A DNA stretch of 64,000 nt, taken from NCBI RefSeq assembly GCF_023065955.2, contig NW_026622986.1, positions 14,533,848 through 14,597,847 of the forward strand, read 5' to 3'. Shown here piece by piece: positions 1 to 12,400 of this stretch. The notes beneath the pieces are model-generated. The model searched no databases, was not told the DNA's origin, and worked only from the letters and a program-made list of their open reading frames with translations. The translations under genes were made by a program, and so were the position numbers. Within the stretch, counting starts at the first letter, position 1; the number at the start of each line of letters is the position of its first letter. Source of the stretch: Ursus arctos. Lineage: Eukaryota; Chordata; Mammalia; Carnivora; Ursidae.

Positions 1-1164
1 GGGAAGAAAAAAGATGACATTTCAGGCGCAGTGAGAGGGAAAAAGACAATTACCCTTCAAATGCCTGGCAACCCCAGGTGACTAGAGTTTTAGAGATTGC
101 AGTACACCAAATAGGAACTGTCTGGTACGTTCTCTGAGGTCTCACCGTTCTTATTAGTGTAGGACAAGGATCAGGGACCAAATAGGTGGTATTAAACCAT
201 TTTCTGTGTCAGTAGAGAGTCAATAGTCAACAGTTAAGAACAACCTCTTCCTGGAAACCCTTAGACTACAAGTGTTCATGACACCACATCTGCACTCTGG
301 AATAATCCGTGCCTCCTCCCACCCACTCCCCGCCCCCAAGAAAAGGAAGAAACCAGGATGATTTCGCAACAAACAAATGAAAAAATTAACATAAGTAGCT
401 CAGGGAGAAAATGTGTTGAAGTGAAGGCTTTAAAGGCATGGAATTCTTTGAATAAGAGGAAAGGACTACAGTATAGAAAAACTCAACAGTTCCCAACTGT
501 CTTCGCTCAGGTTTCTTAAAAGCGGAGCCTAAAAGGGGGATTCTTCTTCCGGTAGTTTATTGGCTTGTGCTCTCAGGGCAGGGGGGTAAAGGAAAAGAGC
601 AGGTCTGGGAGGGGAAAAGCTAAGCAAGAATCCAGTCTCAGTGGGAGACCAGTTTAGTATGGCGCCCACTGGGACGCCCGGGAGTACAAATTGCCCCTGA
701 GTTCAGTCCCACCTTGAGGGGAAGGGGCTGGCCTGTGCCCACCTGTCATCCACCAAGGTCTGAGAGGGTGGGTCGGTAGGCTACACAAGGATCCCAAGTG
801 CTCTGGGACAGGGTGAGTGGGGGATTTTCCAGAATGGGAGCAGCTGTGAGCTGTTGGCAGCTCCAGGATGGGTGCAGTGGCTGGGAAAGTGGATCTGGGT
901 GGGGCACCCATGCCATCAACTATCCCAAACACGTTAGAAGAACGGCATCAGGCCACCACCTGGTGCACAGAGCAAGAACTTGGCCCCGCAGAGCAGTGGC
1001 TGCATGTGGTCGGAAGCTATGATGGACGTTCACTAAAATCCATTCCCGTCTCAGAATGAAAATCCTTCCTTTTGGGGAATGCAGAAGATCAAGTTAAAGC
1101 CACCGTAGGATTCTCAGGTAATGATCAGACAAACGTGGGCCAGATGCCTACCAGTGCTTCCAAG

Positions 1165-1372
1165 CTTCGTAACACGGAGCCAGCTACCCACTTTCTCTAC
1201 ACCTCAGTTTTCTCATTTACAAATTAATAATAAATATACATAGACTTATTATTGCAATACTATTGCCTTGGTTGTGAGGTGAAGATTAAATAAGATCTTG
1301 TATTTTCACAAGCTGAGCCCAGTACCTGGCACATCGTAAAGGCTCTATAATTGCAAGTTAATAATTATTAAT
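1165..1372 (+). repeat. MIR SINE fragment
   Basis: The order 'cctcagttttctcatttacaaa', 'gttgtgaggtgaagattaaat' and 'agtacctggcacatcgtaaa' follows the 3' half of the MIR consensus in sense orientation, with an A/T-rich insertion in the middle. Confidence 0.75.
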
Positions 1373-2714
1373 TTGGAAGGCAATTTTCCAGTTTGATCAG
1401 AATTGTAAAACGGTGCCACACCAGTGGGAAATCCAATAATTGTACTAAAACCTAACATAGCACGTCTCCGGTACTTTGTAGGTTACAAAGGTTACAAAGT
1501 GCTTTCATATGCTGTTTCATCGATCCGGCTTTAAAGGAAAAGAAACAAAGTCTCAACATCAGGAAAAGCCTCAGGAACCATTGCCCCAAGCTGGAGATCG
1601 CCCGCAGATCTGGCTTTCTGGGTTCTCACAAAGTTTCACCAGCTCCTGGGGGGCAGATTTGTCAGCTTTTCCAAGAGATTGGGTAATATCCAAATTTCAT
1701 GTCGGGAAGTAGGACTACTTAGTATTTTCTCCATCCTGGAATGAAAGAATCATTTCATCAACAAGGGAGCATCACATATTTAATGGCTTCTCGAAGGTTT
1801 ACACTGATTTATCCTTGCTGGTCCTAACTCACACAGGCTTAGCACGTGGCCTGGAGAGAACTGTACCTTTTAGTCTGAGAAGCAGGATCCTTAAGCCAAA
1901 AGCAGCAAGAGACAGCAGGAGACTCAACTCAAATGACCTCTGTTTAGTCTTCCAACTCAGAAATTAGCCAACAGAAGTGAAAAAGCCTAAAATGTGAATA
2001 CACATTGCTTTGCAAAGTGCCATTGATGTCACAGCACAGACATTTGGAAAAAGTGAGCTAGGTCCGAATTTTCTCTTCAAATAGCTCAAAAGCAAAAAAA
2101 ATAAAAGGGGGGCGGGGTTCATTTTAAAATCACATGCTAGTAAACAATTTAGCTAACTTTTTTCCCTACTGAATGTTTTTGAGCGTCATATAGTCATTCC
2201 TGTAGTAAAAATACAACTTAGTCCACAGAGGTGAGTAATTTTTTTTAAGTCACAACTTTCCTTGGTAATTTATTCCTAAGTTTTTTCATTTTCTCTCCCA
2301 GGAATTTATTCTTCATATTGAACCTGGACCACTCCTCTCAAAATTGTCTCTTACTTTGTTTTCAGGGGAAAAAAAAAGAACATTGTATTACTAAAAGTAA
2401 CTGAATAGTACATCTTTGTCTATGTGAAATATTGGTCTACTCCCCCAAATTGTCTCTGACGCAATTCAAATAATCACACGTTCCGAATTTCATCTCCTTC
2501 TTAGGCCGTATTGTTTATACATAGGTGATAGCCACTGTCTCTAAAGTTCTAAAAATCATGAGATGGTGTGATCCAGGACTGGTGTTGTCTTTTCAAGTTC
2601 TTAGTCAAAGATGCTCTGCAGAGAGCCTGATTCAGGGCTGCCCGGGCAGCGGCCATCCAAAATATTTGGAAGGCTCCAGTCTCCTCTGAACACAGTGGCG
2701 AAGACTGTGGGAAT

Positions 2715-2910
2715 GGAAGGAGATAGATCTGGGTCTGAGTCCCTGCTATGCCATTTACTGACTGTTCATACTTGGGTAGCAATTAACACCTCTGTGCTTA
2801 AGAAATGAGGCTAGTGATTGTACCCTTTTCCTGAAGTTTCTATGAAGATGGAATGAGACAAAACTATGAGATAATAGACGCCCCAAGAATACCAGTGATT
2901 GTTAGAGTGA
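2715..2910 (+). repeat. MIR SINE
   Basis: The order 'ctgggtctgagtccctgctatgcc', 'cacctctgtgct', 'atggaatgagac' matches MIR from the middle toward the 3' end. It is highly diverged. Confidence 0.65.
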
Positions 2911-3611
2911 CTTCCGTTCCTCTTACCATTATGTACTCATGGGCCACTTGCCTGTGTTCTTGTGGTAAATGAAATGATACAAGATTTTGAGTTTTACACA
3001 TATTCCTTTCTCATCTTTAGTTTTCCCTTTTGAATGTGTTAATGTCATGAATGTTATTGACACGATCAGGCCAAAAATCTATCTTGTCTCCCTTGCGTCT
3101 GGCCGTGTCCCATCAGGTGCGCAGTACATCAGTCATGTGAGTACTTTAGGACACGCTGGAGAAAAAGGAAGTCCTCTAGGAAACCACTCTTGTAGCAGCC
3201 ATGTGATTGATCTCTGGCCTGGCTTCTGAAACAAATGAGCTCAGAGAGGAATTCAGCAGAGAGCAAGTATGATTTAGATTTAGAATAACAGAAACCTCCA
3301 ACGTCATGGTTGGAAGAAATCTTGGAGGCCACCCCCAACAGGATGCATAATCCTCTTCACAGTGTCCTTGAAAAGTAACCATTCAGGTCAATCGAGTTCA
3401 GTCAGGCAGCCTGACTTGGGAGAAAGTTTTTCCATATCTTGAGCTAAAATATTCTCCATTATGTTGGTGTTTACTCATTGGTTCTCACTTTTCCCTTAAG
3501 ATCCCTGAAGGATAGTCAAAGTCCTCTGCCATTGGACAGACATTTCCTGTGAAAAACATCCATCTGGTCTTTCCTCTACCCTCGTTACCATCTTCAGAAC
3601 TTGATCTTTTT

Positions 3612-3793
3612 CTTTTTTTTCCAAGATTTTATTTATTTATTTGAGAGAGAGAGCAAGAAAGATCACAGAGGGAGAGGGCCAAGCAGACTTGCCGCTGAGT
3701 GGAGAGCCCGATACAGGGTTCGATCCCAGGACCCTGAGATCATGACCTGAGCCAAAGGCAGACGTTTAACCAACTGAGCCACCCAGATGTCCT
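3612..3793 (-). mobile_element. CAN-SINE (tRNA-Lys-derived), antisense
   Basis: T-tract, then aagattttatttattta, a GA-rich block, the B-box region (gttcgatccca) and 'aaccaactgagccaccca' read as a reverse-complement CAN-SINE. Flanking duplications are not clear, so it is probably older than the copies with perfect duplications. Confidence 0.9.
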
Positions 3794-3914
3794 CCGAACT
3801 TGGTCTTTTTAAAAGTAAATTTCTCCAATTCTTTCATGGAAATGAAAAAAAAAATTACTTTGCTCTTAATCACTGTGAATACCACTATAAGAAATTATTA
3901 TTTAAAAGCTGATT

Positions 3915-3938
3915 ACACACACACACACACACACACAC
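3915..3938. repeat. (AC)n microsatellite
   Basis: Twelve uninterrupted AC units lie downstream of the antisense SINE. Confidence 0.95.
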
Positions 3939-4433
3939 TTTTTAACCTCACCATCAACCACCATTTTGTGGCCTTGCACTTGTCATGGTTTTTCTCCATA
4001 TTCCTTTTGCTTTTTTACCCAGCAGGACTAAATGGGGCCAAAAAATATCATAGAATTCACTGAATATTGCCATACTCTAGGTAACTTCATATGCATTGTC
4101 TCATATGGAACAGTGGCTTCCTTAGGCCGGTCCAGTTCCCGGAATCAATGGAGGTCGGCAGCCATTTGCAAAGACCGCCCACCATTCCAGCTTCCTCCTT
4201 CCCAGCCTGATTTAAAGCATATAACCACATAGGTAACTCAGGAGACCACTGTGGTTTTCTACAATTACAGAGAGACGTTTTGGCTTGTACTTTCCTTAGT
4301 TTGACAAATGCTTCCAGTTTTAAGGGGATAATTATTCCACAGAAAGAAATTGCTGAGGTTTGCCTTTCTATTTTATGACGCTGCATCAATATAGATAAAC
4401 ATATTTAAGAAAAAGTTAAAAATAAAGAGAGTC

Positions 4434-4634
4434 GGGGCGCCTAGGTGGCACAGCGGTTAAGCGCCTGCCTTCAGCTCAGGGCGTGATCCCGGCGTTATGG
4501 GATCGAGCCCCACATCAGGCTCTTCAGCTAGGAGCCTGCTTCTTCCTCTCCCGCTCCCCCTGCTTGTGTTCCCTCTCTCGCTGGCTGTCTCTATCTCTGT
4601 CAAATAAATAAATAAAATCTTAAAAAAAATAAAT
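4434..4634 (+). mobile_element. Young CAN-SINE with target-site duplication
   Basis: A full-length head (ggggcgcctaggtggcacag), B box, pyrimidine-rich middle and AATAAA tail are present. The 14-bp duplication aaataaagagagtc flanks it at 4,420-4,433 and 4,635-4,648. The 'ggcgttatgggatcgag' variant marks a recent lineage. Confidence 0.95.
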
Positions 4635-4648
4635 AAATAAAGAGAGTC

Positions 4649-7260
4649 TTACTACCACCTTGGTGGATGTTGGTAGTTAGGACGGAAAGAGCTACCACAG
4701 AATAAAGTGTTTCTCAGCTGCTGGGCGAGGTTCCTTATTTAGTATTCAAGTTAAGATTATTTTGAGAAATGGCAAATAAGTTGGCAGGGCCTAGATGGCA
4801 TGTATGATCACTATTCTAGTGTCCTGAAGGGGCAGAACATTAAATTTATACCCTATAGAACGGCGCCCAAACAGAGCTGACTCATTTTGGAGATGTCTCT
4901 GCTTAAAGGTACACTGATGTATTGTTGCCAAAATGTTGTATTATAGAATATCTTCTTAAAGCTAAAGGCTATTTTGATTTCAATATTTAGGAGAAGTGGC
5001 AAGTAATTGAGATATACGATTTTCTCGCAAGCAGAGAATATTTTAGAATTTTCAGGGTGGCTTCATCTAAGAAAATTCTAGCTTCTTGAGCATAACCTCC
5101 AGGAAAGTTTGTCACAAATTTGAAGGCATAATACTGTTTCTTATATAGAATTATAGGATTAATGGGAAATTTTCAGCCAGACTTTGACTGTTGGGATTCT
5201 CCTCCTCCTCCTTCTTTATAAAAAAGGAGTCTTCTAAACAAGAAATAAAATTCTACATCTATCCAATAACAAAAAGGCAAGAATAATACATTACAGTTGC
5301 GTTATTGCTTTTATTTTTTAAAAGTCCATGCTATTTCCCTTGTTAAAAATACTGTGAGTTTAATATTTTCTTAGCATTCCTTAAAATGATTCCATGAAAA
5401 AAATCATAATGACACATAGGTGTGAGCGAGGCACCCTTGTAAGATTAATTGCACTATCCAGCTGTTGAGATGTGTGATGTCATTTTACTCATTCTATGCT
5501 TGACATGGCATATTAGATAAGAAAAAAAAGGAATCTCAATATAATGAGATTGAGAATGGTACCTTATCATTTTATACAACATGAAATCTTTTAAGGAATT
5601 TAGCAGGGTTTCTTGTGAGTCTGTCCTCAACACCAATTTTTCAATAATGAGATAACCTGCAGAAATGCCATGAGTTGTTTTTGTCAGTGGTTAGGAGGCC
5701 TCTTATTTATTCGTAGGCTTTTCCTAGGAATTTTTGTTTCCTAGTGTGACCACAAGTGTGACCAGTTGTCACATTCGTCATGAAGAACAATAGCTAGGCT
5801 ATGTTCTGTTAAAGCCAAGGAAACTTCTCGGAGATGAGCATCAATAAACCCTGTCTACATGGCCACAGGTGGAGTCAAGATGTAACTAATGTCATGTTTA
5901 TTTGACCAAGACAGGCAGCCAAACTGGACAATTCTCAAATTTAATCAAACCGATTTTACTGAAAGTATCACAATTTAGTTGTTTATCTTGGTCTTCAATC
6001 TGCTTGGTGTTGAAAAGAGATGCTTTAGTCTTAAGGCAGAGCTTTCAACCTCTCCTAGATGCTCACCCAACTGATGCCGAGAGAGATCCAAAAAGTAATA
6101 AAGAAAGAAAAAGATATAAGATACAAACACTTGAAGTGATCTGACTCTTTCCTAAGGTTCCTTCCTGGTCTCTTTGCTTTTCCAAAGAAGCTTCAGAAGA
6201 AATTGCTAAATGTTTAATCCAGGGCTACTGACTAATAAAAATGACAAGATCATTCTTGATGAGCAGATTAGATCTATTTTTTTTTATGTATTCACATAAT
6301 ATCTGCTTAATGGAAAGCCCCCTCCTGTGTTCCTGGGTGATTAAAGGGACTTACCCCAGAGGTAACATGGGGACTTCCTGTTATATAAAGTTTGTACACA
6401 AGTCATAACTTGAAATATTCCCCATCCAAGGATTAATTGGCTGCCATAAATTGGAAAAAGTAGCCTGGGCCTTGGATTTATTCTGAATTTGACTTTTTTC
6501 TGGAGGTTTTCAAAATTTTTCAGCATCCACTGACACTGTGAAGTTAGAGGTTTGAGTCAACTCAAGATTTACCTGATTTTTTAAATTTTAAAACCATTGT
6601 TAGTTTAAAGTCATTCTGGTTTTAAAGCCAAAATGGCCCCCTCAGCGATCTTGGGCTTTCAGTGAGTGGACTTAAAACCCAACAATTTGACACAAACAAT
6701 TTACAACTCTACCTCCATTTTGCAGCAGCCAAGCAAAAGTCTCATAGAATGTATTATCAATAAACCTATCTTTGATATTAGCTGCATATAAGATAAGTAT
6801 ATATGCAAGTAATAGAACTGATAAGAAAACATATAGATCATTTGAAAACTAAAAAGTATACTTAGGAGAAGAGTTAAATATGTTAAGATAGAGAATCAAT
6901 ATGCAATACAGCTCAAGTATTTGTTTCAGAGCGTTTCAAAAAACTATTTCTCATATGGAATTGTCACAGAATGTCCAAAAATGTGAGATGGTGTCTTATA
7001 GACTGCTCTCTTATCCCAGGGGTACAACCATCTACTGTTTCTGGCCTCTGATGAAATAACTCTGGGGAAGGAAATACCACTGAGGCAGCTCATTCCAGTT
7101 TTTGAACAGTCACAGAAGTGCTTCCATATATTGCACTGATTTCTCTCCTAATTTGCAAATCAACTTCCTTTACTCCTTTTCCGGGTGACTACCATTCCAC
7201 CATTGGATGGTAATTCTCAAAGCCTCCTCCCAAGTGTCTCTTTAGGGAGCCACACGTCCC
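4649..7260. other. Intergenic, nothing recognised
   Basis: This is AT-rich unique sequence. I see no exon signature, RNA gene or clear repeat. A small local duplication of 'agtgtgaccac' occurs near 5,743-5,765. Confidence 0.5.
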
Positions 7261-7264
7261 TAAG

Positions 7265-7520
7265 TAGTTCATTTACTGAGTATCTATTATATACTAGGCA
7301 CTGGGGACTTTAAAAAAAAAAAAGCTATAGCTCCTGCCCTCAAGGCGATAATGGTTTTTAGGTGGAGATAAATACACAAAAAGAAAGTTGACTATGGAAT
7401 GTGGCACACACTTCCATAGAGGTTGGCTAGACTTTGTGAGAGCCTGGAGTAGGGATGTATTATCTTGGTTTGGGTGACCAGAGAAACCCTCCAGAAAAGA
7501 AGACACTTGAGATAAGTTCT
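7265..7520 (-). repeat. L2 3'-region fragment
   Basis: 'actgagtatctattatatactaggcactggggac', followed by 'ctcctgccctcaaggcgat', follows the antisense L2 3' consensus (a 'tactatgtgccaggcactg ... cctgccctcatggag' type). Confidence 0.55.
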
Positions 7521-7567
7521 GGTGATCAAGCGAGAGTTATATAGGTGACTAATAATGAAAAGAACGA

Positions 7568-7735
7568 TCACATTTTCCCTGTGCCAGGCACCGAGCTAAA
7601 CCCCTTACAGATGTAATCTCATTAATCCTTAGTAATATAGTAGAGAGTGATTTTTTCCCTCATATCATAGATGAGAAAATGAAGGTTTAGAAAGGGTTAG
7701 TGTCTTCAGCACGTAGCAGAGCTCTGTCTAGGAGA
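7568..7735 (-). repeat. MIR SINE, antisense
   Basis: 'tgtgccaggcaccgagctaaaccccttacagatgtaatctcattaatcctt', then 'atgagaaaatgaaggttt', matches reverse-complement MIR well. Confidence 0.8.
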
Positions 7736-10711
7736 GTGTTTCTGGCCAAGAAAATGGCATGTGAGCAGGTCTTAAAAAGGGTCACAGTCTGACCTGCTGA
7801 GTCAGGAAGGTGGGACTGTGTAGCTAAAGCCAAACCAGCTTGTGCGGAAGTGAGGGTTGCTGACTGCCATAAGGAGGCTCCAGCCCAGCGAAGCAGAATT
7901 GCTAAATTAAATATTTTGGATTTAACTCCACAGCGATGGTAAACTCTTGAAAGATCCTACAGAGGACAAGAAAAACTGGAGCATATTTACCTGTGACGGC
8001 TTTAGTTTCTCTTATTTCATTTGAGACCTGGTGTTACCAATTTGCATGACTTGAATACCACCCATTCCTCCGGTGGAACTTTTACTTCCAACATCCCGGG
8101 TGCTCAGGGACACAGACTTTGTGGTGGAGATTTCAGTAATACTATTTGACGTGCTAAGGAACCCCTCTGAAGCGTGGATCCCTCATTAGGGGTTTTCAAA
8201 TGTTAACTCTCCACCTTTGGAAAATCGCTGCCCGATGAGGGCACTTCGGTGCTTCCTCACGGAGCATGTAGATTGTATCAAACTATTTTCAAACAAATCA
8301 ACACTGACATCTTGTAATCCCCAGATAGGGCTTACCACAAAAGACAAGAGAGAAGAGTGTCCCTTTGTGTGTGTGTGTGCGTGTGTGTGTGTGTGTGAGG
8401 CGGTTGTCACAAGAACAAGTGGAGACCTGCCAGGAGCAATGTGGCTCATCTTTTCCTTTCCCTGAATGGGTGTGCAGATGATGAGTTAGGAATGTGGGGA
8501 CCTCTGGACCCCTTTGTCTACAGAGCCTTGTGACACACTCTGGCTCTGTAAACACCACCATTATCGCTCATGCCTTTTCCAGAGTTGGGTGGCACTGACG
8601 TAGAGAAGTCATGGCCCAGACAGGTGGCCACATCTGAGAAATGAGAGCAGTAGCCACATGAAGGCCCCCCGAAGGCATCGTGTTTCCACATGGCCAGCCT
8701 CCAGACACATGGCACATTCGCTGGGCTCTGCTTGGGAAAGGGGGACTTATTCTGGGCTAAAGACAAAGCCCTAGCACCTCTGCGACAAGCCGGCAGGCAG
8801 GGATGTCCGGGCGCCTCTCGCTGAGCAAGATCTGAACGAGATCCGGTCTGTATTCCTTTGGAGTGTGAGAGCTTCAACTCAACATGGCGCCTCAGGGATG
8901 GCGAGGGACTGTGCGGGACTCCTGGGCTTACAGAATCCCACAGACCCTCTGGCCCCAAGCCCCCCTCCCAAATTAAGGAGCACATATGCACATATTCACA
9001 TGGTTTTGTGTATAATTTCAGGAGGTTCGTGGTCCCTTCCCCTTTCTTAAGAAACTGGAATCTTTCAGTACAGCCTAAAGTAAATGATCCCTGAGGGCAA
9101 AACTATCACAATAAAGTAAATAACTTTTCCATCATGTCACCTCATTTCAAATCAGATTTTAGCTGAAAATCAATATAGAATTGTTTGGCTTTGGGGCACC
9201 CAACAGTGACATAAACAGCCCTGATTTCTTTATTCTAGTGATGCTTGGCTGAGGTTGGGGGCTCCCTGGCAGGAGTGCTAGGGAGGGGTTCCTATACCAG
9301 ATGGGAGATTGGACATGATGCCACACACGTGGGCCTTTCAACTCTTGAGTCCACGAGCTTCCATTAAGAGGCACTCTTACGAGTCCAGAGAAGGAGAGTG
9401 CAGGCGAATCTCCGGGAGTCACAGAGAATTCATCTCCTCACAGGTGGGTCAAAGGTTTTCTGTAGAGACTTTCCATCTCAACACATAATCGATTCTAACA
9501 CCTTGATTCAGTAGCACCTACCCCTCAAGCCTGCTCACTCCCTTAAACCCCCAGATTAGGGACTGGGGGCTGGGACGGAGGGGCGGGAAGAGCAGGAAGC
9601 AGGAAGCCGGCCTAGGCGTCAAATTGCCTCCAGGACTAAGAAGACGGAGCTGAGCAGTTGGGGTATTTGAGGTCTGGAGGACTACTTCTAGAATAGAAGT
9701 ACAGTTTTCCTGTGGAGTTGGTTTCCTCATCCCTTCCCAACCCCAGGCAAAGAGGGAGTCAACATTCAAAGATGATTCTTTGAAGGTAAAAGAATGTGCT
9801 TACAGAAGAATAAAACACACACGTACAAACATTAAGACAACGCTGAAAGGGGACAATAAAATGTTCATAATTACTTTCGGGTTGTGAATTGATAGGTAAT
9901 TCGGGATATTGTATTTACACCTATCTTTATATGGATAGCTTATAGCTTCTGCTTTCTGCAACCAACATTATGACTCTTTTTCCAAAAGAGCACTAACAGT
10001 ATTTGTAGATACAAATTCTTACTGAGAAACACAAGCCATCATTGTTCATTCAGGGCTGGTAGGACAACTCAAGACCAGATTAAATAATTCTGGGAAATAA
10101 GGGGCTCTAGGCTTCTCGGGATGCCTTGAGATAATCCCCAATGCCATGAAACACAATGCCATTCATCCACTCAATTTCACCATCAACAAACTGAATCTCG
10201 CCTGGGGGAGTCTAAACACAATCTGAGCTCATCATACTTTCAAACACAATGGCAGCCTCCGCGATAGAAAATCCCTTCTTGATTTGGGATTCCAATCCTT
10301 CGGACACTCTCTTTTTCCTAGCACTGTTTCAGACTTCCCCTCCCCCTTCAAGAGCTTATATGTAGCCTCAGAAGAGGTTGGGAACGGAGATGTTGGCCAC
10401 TTCTCCTATTTTTATTATCCTTGTGGCAGCCTACCCTCCTGGTCTCTCTGACCTCCTGCCTGACCTACTCCAAGAACCGCTAACCATTCTCTGCCTCTGT
10501 TTCATCCTTCCCGCACTGCCAAAGCCAGGTTTCTGCCATGGGATGCCACCTCGCCCGGGGAATCAACACCTCCACCCGACATTCCAGAGCAGGTACTCTT
10601 CCCTGCAAGCACCGATTTTCAGTCAAGCTGTTTCTAACATGAGGAACTTTATATAGAAAGATCCAGGGAAATTAGAAGCAGGAATTTCTTTATTTAAAAA
10701 CACACAGTGCT
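7736..10711. other. Intergenic, microsatellite only
   Basis: Apart from the GT repeat near 8.38 kb I recognise nothing. The 157-codon minus-strand ORF at 8,518-8,991 has no recognisable domain. The pyrimidine-rich stretch at 10.4-10.6 kb could be a very old L2, but I cannot support that. Confidence 0.5.
8366..8397. repeat. (GT)n microsatellite
   Basis: About 16 GT units with one C interruption. Confidence 0.95.
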
Positions 10712-10913
10712 GGGGCACCTGGGTAGCGCAGTCGTTAAAGCGTCTGCCTTCTGCTCAGGGCGTGATCCTGGCGATCTGGGATCGAGTCCCACATCAGGCT
10801 CTTCCGCTATGAGCCTGCTTCTTCCTCTCCCACTCCCCCTGCTGTGTTCCCTCTCTCGCTGGCTGTCTCTCTGGCACATAAATAAATAAAATCTTAAAAA
10901 AAAATAAATAAAT
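10712..10913 (+). mobile_element. Young CAN-SINE with perfect 16-bp duplication
   Basis: The head is ggggcacctgggtagcgcag and the tail is AATAAA-rich. The duplication aaaaacacacagtgct is identical at 10,696-10,711 and 10,914-10,929, which indicates a recent insertion. Confidence 0.97.
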
Positions 10914-11159
10914 AAAAACACACAGTGCTTCTCCCAAGCAACCGCAGATGGATGGATCTTGGTTTATATGTTCTCATGACAGCCCCCCTGCCTTTCAGAC
11001 TAGGCTTTCTGGCCCCTGGGAGCACAGCTTGTATCTTCTACCGCTTTCAACTCCCCCACTTCATTTATTGTCAAGCCGAGTCCTGAGTAGATCGTTTATA
11101 AATTCTTCTTGACACGGCATAGGCACAGTCTATGATCCCTAAAGGGGATCAGGGTAAAG

Positions 11160-11335
11160 TTGCGAAGGACAGAAAACATTTGAATTGGGCTTTGAAGCCC
11201 AGGGAGAGATCAAACCAATACAGACGTGAGGGAAGAGACTTGGAGGCAGAGGGAATGCCATGCAGAAGCACAGAGGTGTGAGAAGCAGGTTAGTATAGAG
11301 AAGCACATGTCCCTTGTGGCTAGAGCAGGGGATGA
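11160..11335 (-). repeat. L2 fragment (diverged)
   Basis: 'tttgaagcccagg', 'gaggcagagggaatgccatgc' and 'gcacagaggtgtgagaagc' follow the antisense L2 segment that reads in sense as 'gcatgctgttccctctgcctgg'. Confidence 0.45.
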
Positions 11336-11871
11336 GGTGGGAGGAGGGGAGCTGGCTTCAGCCAGGAGGTGGGGAGAGCTGACTGGCGTGGGGAGGAGAG
11401 TGGAGATGGTGGGGGGAACTGGGAGGGATGTGGGGAAGAGGGAGCTTCCTCTCTTGGTTCCTCCTTTCACATCATTTTCCTGGAGCCTGGGTGAGGGGGT
11501 AGGGGGGGCTCTCCTGCCATGATGTGAGTCACAGCCTGTCTTCTCTGCCCGGGCGTGAGAGCGGCCTGATGGAGGGGAGTGCTGTTACTAACATGTTCCT
11601 TCGGATGCAAGTTTCAGCAATTATAACAGATGAGGTCAGGCCTGCTGTGTCACCAGCTGCCACAAAGCTGGCTCCACAGGGGCCGTAGACTCTCCAACCT
11701 TGCCCACAGACAGGTTCCTGCCTCCGGGAACAGGACAACACACTCAGGAGGACACACGAAGAGGAAAAATAGGAGGAAAAAAATTGCAAGAGGTTGACCT
11801 GAGACTCCCCAGATGGGGAGTGGCTGTGTAAAGCCTAAGGATTTTCCTCAAACATTCCAGAACAGTCTATT

Positions 11872-11927
<56 letters not shown>

Positions 11928-11996
11928 AGGAAGGAAGGAAGGAAGGAAGGAAGGAAGGAAGAAAAGAAAAAAGAAGGAAGGAAGAAAAAAGAAAGG
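11872..11996. repeat. (GAAA)n-(GGAA)n polypurine microsatellite
   Basis: About 125 bp of pure purine on the plus strand: about 13 AAAG units, then about 9 AAGG units, then mixed A/G. It is likely to be highly length-variable. Confidence 0.97.
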
Positions 11997-12299
11997 GGCT
12001 TACTTACTTTTTCTGTCCCTTCATAAGAACCTCAGTGGGCATGTGAAGAGCAAAAAGGCCCATGTGCATGAGAGAATTTTTAGGGATGTAGGATTAGGCT
12101 CCTGTAAGCCAGGAAAGAGTTTCCTCAATGGTACCATTTGTAAGGTTTCTTCGTACAATAAAACATCAACTAGGCCACGGAGCTGTTGGAAATGCACAGA
12201 TCCTGTCCTTTGAGTGTGTAAAAGTGACTTGGAAGCTGCAAGTAAGGCCGTTACCTTCTTCCTCTGTGAAAATACCCCAGACAGTGGATGGATCTCTTG

Positions 12300-12400
12300 G
12301 AATTCCACTTTTTCAGTCTTGTACTCGGCAGGTATTTGTCGAGTGGCTGCCATGTGCCAGACGCTACTGTAGATCCGGGGAACATCGCAGTGAAGGGCTA
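12300..12400 (-). repeat. L2 3'-end fragment
   Basis: 'tatttgtcgagtggctgccatgtgccagacgctactgtagatccggggaacatcgcagtgaa' parallels the antisense L2 3' consensus. Confidence 0.5.

Larger units (their letters stand above)
1..3611. other. Intergenic, two MIRs only
   Basis: I found no gene, RNA or recent mobile element apart from the two MIRs listed separately. ORFs here are short and show no protein family that I recognise. A short tandem duplication of ggttacaaag lies near 1,480-1,500. Confidence 0.6.

Noticed and set aside
8518..8991. 157-codon minus-strand ORF
   Set aside because: It has no recognisable domain, no promoter or splice context and overlapping frames on the other strand. It is most likely chance in a GC-richer stretch.
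11813..12046. Lys/Glu-repeat ORF
   Set aside because: It is a translation of the GAAA/GGAA microsatellite, not a gene.
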